A DNA stretch of 64,000 nucleotides from a virus. The stretch lies in the IMG/VR virus record IMGVR_UViG_3300036820_000013, positions 1 to 64,000 of that record; one strand, written 5' to 3'. Made by a program: the position numbers and the translations under genes. The notes below the pieces were generated by a model. It was given only the letters and a program-made list of their open reading frames with translations. It had not been told where the DNA came from and ran no database searches. This document shows positions 37,603-46,700 of this stretch, in pieces (positions within the stretch are counted from its first letter, which is position 1; every line of letters begins with the position of its first letter).

Positions 37603-37953
37603 CTACTGGCCATTCCATAGACTAGCTAGAGCACTATCGAAGTCGAATGTAGCAGCGCCTGTCCCGCCGCTCCCTCCCTGCTGCACCGTACCGTAGTAGC
37701 ATCCGGCGACCGTGTTGAAGTATGCGATGACCTCCAGCGCCCAGGCAGCATCAGACTGGTCGCCTGGATTAGAGTCGTTAGCAGCCGACGCGTACCCCAT
37801 CTCTTCTAGATACGCCAGCCCCTGTCCGGTACCGTTGACTTGTGTAGATAGGTTAGCAGCCTGCTGCATGAGGTTGCGCATCTGCACGGCGATGCTGGTC
37901 AGTTGGTTGTTGATGGTTGCGTTAGTAGGTTGAGTGCCTACGCCTGATGTCAT
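37603..37953 (-). CDS. Hypothetical tail-region protein (116 aa)
   Basis: 116 residues: a helical Gln/Asn-rich N-terminal half (NNQLTSIAVQMRNLMQQAAN) and a C-terminal half ending in WNGQ. Unrecognised; probably a minor virion component. ATG 37953 overlaps the fibre gene stop (ATGA) and has AAAGGA upstream. Confidence 0.6.
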   Translation of the reverse strand: MTSGVGTQPTNATINNQLTSIAVQMRNLMQQAANLSTQVNGTGQGLAYLEEMGYASAANDSNPGDQSDAAWALEVIAYFNTVAGCYYGTVQQGGSGGTGAATFDFDSALASLWNGQ

Positions 37954-40517
37954 GGCCCGATCCTTTCGAAGATTGCCGCCTGCCCGACTATCGTACAAGT
38001 GCCTGCGACAGCGGCAGTGATGGACATAGTGGTTGACGCGGTCGTGTTAACGCTGATCGCTGTGCTACTCACGCCCATTACAGTAGAAGGTGTGGCTCCC
38101 GACGTACCGGAAGCCTCACCGATATGGACGACCGTTGTGTACCACGCCGTACCGCTGCTACCAATCGTCTCGACGGTAATCAGCGCCACCGCATACCAGG
38201 TGAACACGCTAGGGAGCGAAGCGGCTGCCGCCTCAGCCTCCGTGTTCCCGTACGCCAAAGTGTTCCAGTTCAGGTTGCTTGAGCTGTACGAGCCGGTACC
38301 GAACGCCGTAATGCGGTATGTGGTACCTGGCGCAGCGTCGTTCGCCGGAATGGAGAACGACGGAGTAACCGCGGTCTGAGAGCCGGTACTGGCCGAGTGC
38401 GAAGCCGGGACCGCGCCTATCGTGTTCGTGAGTTGCCCATTGAATCCATTAGCACTCTTGAAAGCGGCATTTCCGTCCGCGTCTGCATAAAAAAGCGCAT
38501 ACTGATTAGCAGGCGTACCAGACTGCGTAACCATTTCCAGGCCGCCGCCGCCAGCTGAGCCTGTTCCCAGTACTAGGTTCCCAGCCGTACTAGCCGCTAG
38601 CGTTGTATACTTCGTATTGCTATTATACAGCCCAAGGCCAGCTGGATAGGTGTTGCTATACCCATCCGTTCCTGAGACCGGCGAAACGCTGACTACTAGA
38701 TTAGACGTAGCCGGAGTTCCGCTGTAGGCTAGGAACTCACCCGACGAGCCGTCGACAACAATACTCGTACCGGTAATCGTGCCAGCCTGGATCACGGCGC
38801 TCACTAGCGTCGCTGTCTCAATTGTCGTGCTATTGACAATTCCAGCAACGACTATGTCCGCGACCAGATTGCTAGCTGCGATTGTGCCAGCCGCGATCAA
38901 CGAACCCGTAATCGTGCTAGCAGCAATCAGATCTGCAGTAATAGTAGCGGCTGCGATTTCCGTAGCGGTAATCGTGCCCGCCGCGATCAACGAGCCTGTA
39001 ATGGTACTCGCAGCGATCTGCGAGGCAGTGATCGTATTGGCTGCGATGTTACTAGCTACGATCGTACCAGCAGCGATCTGCACAGCAGTAATAGCACCGG
39101 CTGCGATCTGCGTAGCCGTGATCGTATTAGCTACGATGTTAGCGGCAGTAATCGTCCCCGCCGCAATCAAGCTGCCAGTGATTGTAGCAGCCTCAATTAG
39201 GCTGCCAGTAATCGTGCCTGCAGCGATCTGCGCGGCAGTAATTGTGTTGGCCGCAATTTGACTAGCAGTGACCGCTCCTGCTGCAATCAGCGATGTCGTG
39301 ATCGCTTGCGCCTCGATCAAGCCGCTCGTGATAGTCCCGGCGGTGATCACATCGCTGGCTGTAAAGCTAACAGCCGTCCAAGCTGAGCCGCTGTACTGCT
39401 GCAGCTGGTAGCCGTTAGCCGAGTCGATCCAGATATCGCCTGCGATCGGGCTGCCTGGAGCCGAGCCTGCGATCGTTGTTGTTATCCCGCCGAGGGTCCG
39501 AGCAGTCACCGAACCTGACAGAAGCGATGCAGTAACTGATCCTGCCGTTAGAACGTCAGAGGCCGTAAACGAAACCGCTACCCAAGCAGATCCGGAATAT
39601 TGATTGATCTGATAGCCGCTAGCTGAGTTGATCCAGATATCTCCAGCAACAGGTGAACCTGGAGCAGAGCCTGCAATCGTAGTAGTAATGCCGCCTAGAC
39701 TACGAGCTGTAATGCTGCCGCTCAGCAACGTAGCGCCCACGGAACCTGCCGCGAGGACATCAGCTGCGTTCCAGCTAATAGCCGTCCAGGCAGATCCGGA
39801 ATACTGTTCTAGCTGGAAGCCTGACGAGCTGTTAACCCATAGGTCGCCTGCCGCCGGCGAGCCTGGCGCAGACGATGCAATCGTCGTCGTAATACCGCCA
39901 AGCGCCCTAGCCGTAACCGCGCTGTTCAATGCTGCCAGACCAACAGCAGCACTAGCTATAGCTGCTGACCCAACAGCGTCATCCGCTATCTGAGCCGCTC
40001 CGACAGCTCCATCAATCAGCTGCGGCTGGCCGACAGCATCATCAGCCAGCTGGGACTGCCCTACGGAAGCATCAATTAGTTGTGCAGTCCCAACAGCATT
40101 ATCAGACAGCAAGGCTTGAATGATCGAGTTGTCCGCAATTGCGCTCGTGCCGTACTGATAGACAACCCATTCGGAAGTACCTTCATCGTACACTTCCATA
40201 ACGGCTGTGCCGCTGCTCGTATTGAACCAGAACTCTCCGCCGGTCGGATCAGACGGCTCAGTCGGCCCAAGGACTACAGTTGTACCGTTAGCACCTACGA
40301 TGGTAATGTCAGAAGTTAGCTCACCCGTGCCGTCAGCGTTTAGGACAAACCCTGACGTCCCCGGTACATAGTTAGACGAGCCTAGCGCGGTCCGGTTCAG
40401 TGTAGTGCCTAGTGCCACTGGGTCAGTAGCCAATACCTCAAGATTAGTAATGCGTCGACTGAGACTAGCAATCGTGCTAACAAGCCGTTGCTCGATAGTT
40501 ATCGGACGCCCAGTCAA
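37950..40517 (-). CDS. Repeat-rich tail fibre-like protein (855 aa)
   Basis: Plan: a coiled-coil start (IASLSRRITNLE), a beta domain, alternating VGTAQLIDASVGQ-type short repeats, three tandem 68-residue repeats (LGGITTTIA.SAPGSP.AGD.W...QYSGSAW), about 18 ten-residue repeats (ITASQIAAGT type, 38.83-39.33 kb on the map) probably forming a beta-helix, and a C-terminal globular domain of about 250 residues that would be the receptor-binding part. TTG 40517 overlaps the preceding stop by four bases; ATG 40586 is an alternative with 73 bases overlap. Confidence 0.75.
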   Translation of the reverse strand: MTGRPITIEQRLVSTIASLSRRITNLEVLATDPVALGTTLNRTALGSSNYVPGTSGFVLNADGTGELTSDITIVGANGTTVVLGPTEPSDPTGGEFWFNTSSGTAVMEVYDEGTSEWVVYQYGTSAIADNSIIQALLSDNAVGTAQLIDASVGQSQLADDAVGQPQLIDGAVGAAQIADDAVGSAAIASAAVGLAALNSAVTARALGGITTTIASSAPGSPAAGDLWVNSSSGFQLEQYSGSAWTAISWNAADVLAAGSVGATLLSGSITARSLGGITTTIAGSAPGSPVAGDIWINSASGYQINQYSGSAWVAVSFTASDVLTAGSVTASLLSGSVTARTLGGITTTIAGSAPGSPIAGDIWIDSANGYQLQQYSGSAWTAVSFTASDVITAGTITSGLIEAQAITTSLIAAGAVTASQIAANTITAAQIAAGTITGSLIEAATITGSLIAAGTITAANIVANTITATQIAAGAITAVQIAAGTIVASNIAANTITASQIAASTITGSLIAAGTITATEIAAATITADLIAASTITGSLIAAGTIAASNLVADIVVAGIVNSTTIETATLVSAVIQAGTITGTSIVVDGSSGEFLAYSGTPATSNLVVSVSPVSGTDGYSNTYPAGLGLYNSNTKYTTLAASTAGNLVLGTGSAGGGGLEMVTQSGTPANQYALFYADADGNAAFKSANGFNGQLTNTIGAVPASHSASTGSQTAVTPSFSIPANDAAPGTTYRITAFGTGSYSSSNLNWNTLAYGNTEAEAAAASLPSVFTWYAVALITVETIGSSGTAWYTTVVHIGEASGTSGATPSTVMGVSSTAISVNTTASTTMSITAAVAGTCTIVGQAAIFERIGP

Positions 40518-41761
40518 TCTGATGTCTCCGGTCCTGCGATCGCGGTAATGCTGCCTAGCTGCGTTGGTCCTAGCCCGAGCTGCCAAGCGATCTGTTCCGC
40601 TTGCTGTCCTGTTGGGAAGGTTAGTGTCCAGCCTGTGATCTGGAACAGTTGCGTGATGCCCGGTGCTCCATAAGGGCCTGCTGGATGCAAATCAGAAGTG
40701 CCGGCGAACATCGCCTCGTCGCCCAGAATAACTTGGTTCACGAATGGCAACGACCCATCGCCGCCATAGACAACTGGAGTCAAGCCGGCCGTGATCATCA
40801 ATGGATACAACGAGCCGATCGCAAACTGGTTCAGCTGGTCTTGACCAGTCACTGTCCCGAAGTAGGAGGTGTTACCTTCCAGGAGGGGGTAACCGTTAGC
40901 CAGCTCAGTGTTTGCGGTCGCTATCGAGATGTAGTTCTCCGACGCTCCATAGCCTGATACAACCAAACGGTTCGCAGGATTCTGCGGTACCCACTGCCAA
41001 CCATAGTCCTGCATATGATAGGCCGGAATGACTAGCTGGAACCCTGTCTCAGCGTAAGTCCGCCCCATCTGGGGGATGCCCATCTGAGTAATGGTGTACA
41101 GAGATCCATCGCTCGTCATCGCAGGCGTTAGTGCAAACTCGAGCAGGTACATATCGACCAGGTCGCCCCAGGCGCTGTAGATCGACTTGTACGAGGCCTG
41201 CTCCGTGATCGATCCAGTGATACCTGAGTACTGCAACGTATCAACGACGCCTGCTTGGTTCTGGAACGTCCCCGAACCGGAGATCATACCATTAGGCGTC
41301 TTGCTAAGTGCATACTGCAGTTCCTGCCTAAAGATCTCAAAGACATCCGTGTTCGTATAGGTCAGGTCATCCGTGATCTGCCGATAGTTGAAGAACTGCT
41401 CCATTGTCGCTGCCTGAACGGGCAAGTTTCCACCAGACAAGCTATCGTGCGGTAGGCCTGTTACAGGGCCATTCCAAATAGGCACACCATTTTGCAAGAT
41501 CCACAGAATAGACTTGTATGGGAGCATCGAGTTGATCCAGTACGAACGCTGCGCTGGCGTAACATTCTGAGCCAGCGTAAGCGAGCCGCTGAACTGCCCA
41601 ATGTTGTTGATCTGCCGCGAGGCTGACTGGCCTACCAACGGCAAATCGTCACACAGTACTTGCCCAGTTAGCGTGTCGGTCGAGACAAAGCGGTACCCGG
41701 ACAGTCGCTGCGCCAGCTGCCGATCGGCGAGGCTGGCTGCTGCGCTAACTGTGCTGGCCAC
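40514..41761 (-). CDS. Minor tail protein, hub-like (415 aa)
   Basis: Follows the Dit-like gene and a second tail-tip protein in transcription order. The N-terminal beta domain (GYRFVSTDTLTGQVLCDDLP, then SGSLTLAQNV) and the central YKSIYSAWGDLVDMYLLEF resemble the hub/Gp37-like baseplate proteins of actinophages. Probably part of the tail tip that grips the fibre encoded next. Confidence 0.7.
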   Translation of the reverse strand: MASTVSAAASLADRQLAQRLSGYRFVSTDTLTGQVLCDDLPLVGQSASRQINNIGQFSGSLTLAQNVTPAQRSYWINSMLPYKSILWILQNGVPIWNGPVTGLPHDSLSGGNLPVQAATMEQFFNYRQITDDLTYTNTDVFEIFRQELQYALSKTPNGMISGSGTFQNQAGVVDTLQYSGITGSITEQASYKSIYSAWGDLVDMYLLEFALTPAMTSDGSLYTITQMGIPQMGRTYAETGFQLVIPAYHMQDYGWQWVPQNPANRLVVSGYGASENYISIATANTELANGYPLLEGNTSYFGTVTGQDQLNQFAIGSLYPLMITAGLTPVVYGGDGSLPFVNQVILGDEAMFAGTSDLHPAGPYGAPGITQLFQITGWTLTFPTGQQAEQIAWQLGLGPTQLGSITAIAGPETSD

Positions 41762-42855
41762 TATAGCGTCACCGGCTGTACGCGTAGGTAGGCTAGGTGG
41801 CCGGAGTTAGCCACTACGCTGACATTCTCAGACGTAGGCGTCTGCTGAAATGCTAGCGCCTTCCAAGTAATCGTGTGGTTGCCTGCTGATGGAGTATCGC
41901 CGGCAGCTGCCGAAGTCGTGTAAATGCTCGTTCCGCCGTTGTAAGCCCAAGTGATACCACTGACCATACCGGCAGAGGTCTCGATCATGTCAAGCTGAGT
42001 ACTATCAATGTAGATCGCGAACTGCACTTCAGTTGGTGTAGGCGTCACCATCGACAAGCCCAACCAGTGGATCGTGATCTCAATATCGGTAGTGCCATCA
42101 GTTGTGATCGACGCCGACATCGAAGTCGCTCCGAACGTGACCGTCACTAGTGAGCCGCTGCTACCGACAACGCCTGTTAGTGTAGCCGCTGAGCTACCAA
42201 CAACCTGCGTCGGAGTCCACCCCATAACCTTGAATGGCTTCGCACCAGCTGCCGTCAGCATAAAGTAGCGGTTGTTAACAACGTCGTACCCAACAGTCCC
42301 AGCATCGCCAGTCGGCAGGCTACTCATGTTTGGGCAAACGATAACTCCGCCAGCCAGAGCGGTCCAGACGCGCTCGTCTGTAATGTTACTCTGCAGAATA
42401 GTCGTCACGCCAGAACCGACGGCGACTTGCGCTAGCGCGACTGAGTCAGATGGGGTCGCAGGAGCCGCCGGACTGCTGCTAGCAGTGCCCTCAACGAGTT
42501 GCACCTCACAATATGACGTGCTGTTGCCGTTGTCAACTACCGTTGCACAGATTAGGTCAATGCGGGAGTTTGGGCTTGACGGAGCTGTCGGAACGACGAG
42601 TGTAGCAGTCGTCGGGTTGAAGACGCGGTACTGACCGCTGCCTGCAGCGTTCGGGACTACAGCAGTCCCAACTAGCACCTGAATACTCATGCCGCTATAT
42701 GAGACAACCTCGAGGTCGCCAGTGCCAGTAGCCAGCACCCCACCCATAGTCTGAGTGCCGTAGGTTGTTGCATCGATATCTGCGCGTCCGATAGCATCCG
42801 TAAACGTCGAACCGGCCAACCAGGGGCAGTACCCGAGGTTTACGCTAGTCGCCAT
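41761..42855 (-). CDS. Minor tail / baseplate protein (364 aa)
   Basis: The first 170 residues (GYCPWLAGSTF..., VVPTAPSSPNSRIDLICATV) match the N-terminal domain often seen in actinophage baseplate wedge/upper proteins. The C-terminal 150 residues are Thr/Ser-rich beta structure. Lies between the Dit-like and hub-like genes. Specific role not assignable. Confidence 0.7.
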   Translation of the reverse strand: MATSVNLGYCPWLAGSTFTDAIGRADIDATTYGTQTMGGVLATGTGDLEVVSYSGMSIQVLVGTAVVPNAAGSGQYRVFNPTTATLVVPTAPSSPNSRIDLICATVVDNGNSTSYCEVQLVEGTASSSPAAPATPSDSVALAQVAVGSGVTTILQSNITDERVWTALAGGVIVCPNMSSLPTGDAGTVGYDVVNNRYFMLTAAGAKPFKVMGWTPTQVVGSSAATLTGVVGSSGSLVTVTFGATSMSASITTDGTTDIEITIHWLGLSMVTPTPTEVQFAIYIDSTQLDMIETSAGMVSGITWAYNGGTSIYTTSAAAGDTPSAGNHTITWKALAFQQTPTSENVSVVANSGHLAYLRVQPVTL

Positions 42856-42864
42856 CCCAACCTC

Positions 42865-43761
42865 CTATATCCATGCCGCCTGATAGGCTACTAGTAGTTG
42901 ACCGCCGCTATTACCTGCAGCGGAAATAAGCGATATCGGATTTTGTCCAGGCCATAGCGTGAACCAGCCCGACGTGATATCAGCCGGTACATAGACGCCA
43001 TTCAGGAAGGCCTGCCGCGCATCAAAGTCGATCAGCATCTGATCGCCAGTCCGAAGCGTTACTAGCGGATTCCACCACGAAACAGTCTGACCAGTAGTGA
43101 TTAGCGTAATTGCCGGTCCTGCAATCGGACCGTACAGGACCATATCGGGCCTGGTCTCATAAGTCCCAGGATTGTAACACTGCACGATGCCTGGAGCGAC
43201 ACCCGTAGACAGCGTGATCGGGATGGTGGCCGGGATCGTGATCTCTGTTGGAGCCGTAGCAGTGGCCGACGCTGAGGCATACACAGTCTGCGAATACTTA
43301 CGAGGATCGGGAGCCACCATGACGACCGAGAACACAGCCTCGAGAAGATTATCATACTGCTCTGTAATCTGGCCAGAGCGGCGAATATACGCTACCTTAG
43401 GAATCGGCTCGTTGTAAGTGAATGCGCAAAGGTCATTGACCGGAACGACCTGCTGCAGCAGCGCCCTAGCTAGATCACGGAGCGCTTGCGTAGGAGCCGA
43501 AGCCCTCAATGTAAGCGTCATTGTCCGCGCACCGTAATACTGCGCCGCCGGATAGGTACCTTGATCAGCCGCTCGCTGGATGACCTGGCCCGATACCTGT
43601 GGACTATCCCAACCCTCGAGCTTCTGAATGATCCAGGCGATTCCGTTTGAGTCCGGACCGGTTCCCATACTGATCACCAACGGCGACGTCATATACGGAG
43701 CCTGGTAGGAGAACGATCCAGTCCAGTATCCTGTATCAACGGACAGCGTTGGCGTAGTCAT
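42865..43761 (-). CDS. Distal tail (Dit-like) protein (298 aa)
   Basis: Family features of siphophage tail proteins (PF05709-like): an early IIQKLEGWDSP segment, a GARTMTLTLRASAPTQAL strand-helix with LARALLQQVVP, and a C-terminal half with NPGTYETRPDMVLYGP and WFTLWPGQNPI. Forms the ring linking tail tube and tip. It comes straight after the tape measure gene, the canonical place. Confidence 0.82.
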   Translation of the reverse strand: MTTPTLSVDTGYWTGSFSYQAPYMTSPLVISMGTGPDSNGIAWIIQKLEGWDSPQVSGQVIQRAADQGTYPAAQYYGARTMTLTLRASAPTQALRDLARALLQQVVPVNDLCAFTYNEPIPKVAYIRRSGQITEQYDNLLEAVFSVVMVAPDPRKYSQTVYASASATATAPTEITIPATIPITLSTGVAPGIVQCYNPGTYETRPDMVLYGPIAGPAITLITTGQTVSWWNPLVTLRTGDQMLIDFDARQAFLNGVYVPADITSGWFTLWPGQNPISLISAAGNSGGQLLVAYQAAWI

Positions 43762-46700
43762 TAGGGAGCCACTCCTAGAGCAAGGGCCAAGTTAACCTTT
43801 TGCTGTGCCATCATCTCTGGCGTCGGGTACTGCGTGCCATAGTACTGCTGGTACACTGTAACGCTCTTTCCACCGCCAGGTCCAACTGGCGTGATGTCGA
43901 CACCGCCCCCTGGACGCGCGTAAGCAGCCTCCATGCCTTGCTCTCCGACCCACGCATTCTGCCCTGGAGGAAGGAACCCGCCCGCGGCCAAAGATCCATA
44001 CACCTGGTTCGCAATCCCAGGACGTGTGTCCGAGAATAGCACTGCAGGCCGCTCAAAGTATTCCGAGTAAATCTGGCCAGCGGCTGTTGCCGTAGCTGCC
44101 GAGTTCAGCAATGGAATAAACTCAGACCAGGTCTTGTTATACTCCAACAAGTCCGCCATCTGAATTGCTAGGTCGTGACTAGCATTGCCTGTGACAATTG
44201 GTTGATATGGCCTAGCAGAACTAGGCGGAGTCCAACCAATCAGGCCCGCGCCTCCGGACCCGACAGACTCAGGGTTGCCGCCCGACTCACCATAGATGTC
44301 ACCCGCGATGCCAGCCGCTGCGGTCCGCGTATAGCCGTTCGCCATCAAGTACCTTGCTACAGTGACTAGGTTCGTTAGCGAATCGCCAGCTGAAATGCCG
44401 CCTGGGACGCCTGCACCTGCAGTTACAGCACCCTTAAATGTCGTAGTCAAAGCGCGTATCAGGTCTGTCACGATAGTCTTTGGGATCTGAACGATCATGC
44501 CGGCTAGGTCTCCCGTAGCCCCACCCGATCCGCCCGTGAACTTCATCATGTCGTTCAATAGCGCGGTTGTGTTACCTGTAGCCAATGCGGCGACCAGAGA
44601 ACCGATATCCTTGATTCCACTGAACACATCAGAAGCCGCACCACTAACAGCTCCTGTAATGTCACTAATCACTCCACCGCCCGGAATACCTCCGGAAGCA
44701 TACCCAGGAACGCCGAGCGCCTTAAACACGCTCGCCAGCTTAGAGCTGTGCTCCTTGCTCACGACCGTCTCGCCTGGCTCGATCATGGCCGGAACGATGT
44801 CGCCGCCGCCCCAACCTGGCACTCGCATGCTCCGATCAGCCTTGCCTCCAGCTGCGAAGTTGAACGTCGGCAGGGAAGGCACGCCTGGAATCTTTGCAGC
44901 CACATCATTCCACAGACGAGCAATGCCGCCGTCATAAACTGTGTTGACTAGGAACTTGACTGGTGACTCGAAAATGCCTTCTAGTGAGCTCCACGTACTC
45001 TTAATCCCGCTCACAGCTCCAGAGAAGCCGCTCTTCATATCGCTCCAGACATTCTGGAGCATGCTCATGATCGAGTTCCAGACGCTCTTTGTTGTGCTCT
45101 CGATGTCATCCCACGTGCTAGTTAGGAACGACCTGAAGGCATTGAAGATGCTCTCGCCAAAGCTCTTGAAGTTGTTCCACTCACTATCGAAGAACGAGCT
45201 AATCGCGTTCCAGGTCGACTTCATGAACGACGAAATATTGTTCCAGGTCTGCTCTAGGAAGTCCTTGAAGTCATTGAAGATGTTCTCGCCATACTCTTCC
45301 CAGGCCTTCCATGCATCCTGGAAAAACTCATCTATAGCGTTCCAGATCTGTTCACCATAAGTCTTGATGTCGTCCCAGGCCTGACTCCAGTGCCCCGAGA
45401 GCAAGTCGATCATAACGCTAAACAGGGCGACCAGGGTGTCCCAACCGACCTTCTCGATGAGCTGAATCGCCGCCCAAGCGGTCTCAGCAACCGCCTGAAC
45501 AGTATCCCAAAGTATCTTCCAGGCCAGCTCAATAACCGAGACGCCTTCGTTCCAGACCAGCTGAATAGCAGCCCAAACTACCTTAAAGAGCGTCTCGAGT
45601 ACAGCGCCCGCAGTCTCTCCGACCAGCTCCAACGTGTCCCAGAGCATCCTCCAGGTCAGCTCAACAAAGTTGGCGCCTTCGCTCCAAGCACCCTCAACAA
45701 TGTCCCAGAGGACCTTGACGATACCCTCAAGCTGGTCCGCACCGATATCAAAGGTGCTCTCGAGCACGCTCCAAAGAGTCTTGACGAGCGGCATCAGGAT
45801 GTCGTAGAACTCCTCAAAGGTCCCGCTAATCGTCCCCCAGACCTGCTGCCAAATCGCCTCTAGCGCCGACCCGTGAGTCTTCCACCAGGTATCGAAACTG
45901 GTCTCGAAGAACGTGATCAGGCGAGCTGCTCCATGGACTACCGGGTCATAAATGTCGTTGCCAATATCGTTCCAGATACCAGCAGCGTCATCCACCGTAT
46001 CCTTCCAGACCTGCTCTAGCGCGGCAGTACTATCCCGCCAGCTATTGACCAGGTTCTGACCGGTCTGCTTCGCAGCATTCTCAAAGTCGCCCCAGAGCTG
46101 CTCAACAATCAGGATGCCGTTATCCCAACCCTTGATCATCAACTGCAGAGGCGCATCGAAGTAGTCTGACTCAATATAATGACCGATTGCGGTAAAGAAG
46201 TTCTTGATGTCTTCCAGGACGCTATTGTTCGCGATCTTGCTCGGGTCGACAGCCGTATCCATTTTCTGGCCAGCCTTCGTAGCAGAATCGCCTGCAGCGG
46301 TGAAGCTCTGGACCAGTTCAGCATTGTACGTATTGATCTGCTGCGTACTCCAGCCGAGCTTAGTGCGCAAGAAGTCATCTAGCTGTGCTAGGTCATTCTT
46401 GTAGGCCGAGCTGCCCTCGCCACTATTCTTCAGAGCCTGTGTCGTAGCGTCAAGCAACCCATTGAAGCCGCCCTGCGCTATCACAGCCTTGTCCGTTGCC
46501 TGAATAACATCTGTCTGCAGCGTACCGGTGAAGTCCGTTGCAATGCTATTCAGGTTGCCCAACTTCTGCGTAGCCTGATCAACAGCGGTATTCAGATCAT
46601 CCTGAGCACTCTTAGTATTACCAACCCATTGAGTCAGCTGCTTGTAACTGCTGATGTTCGGGTCGATCTGCTGAGCAACGCCTATCAGCTCCGCTTGTGC

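Noticed and set aside
38830-39330. Short regular repeats that look at first like a CRISPR array
   Set aside because: The units are in frame, diverged and encode ITASQIAAGT-type decapeptides of the fibre; there are no unique spacers.
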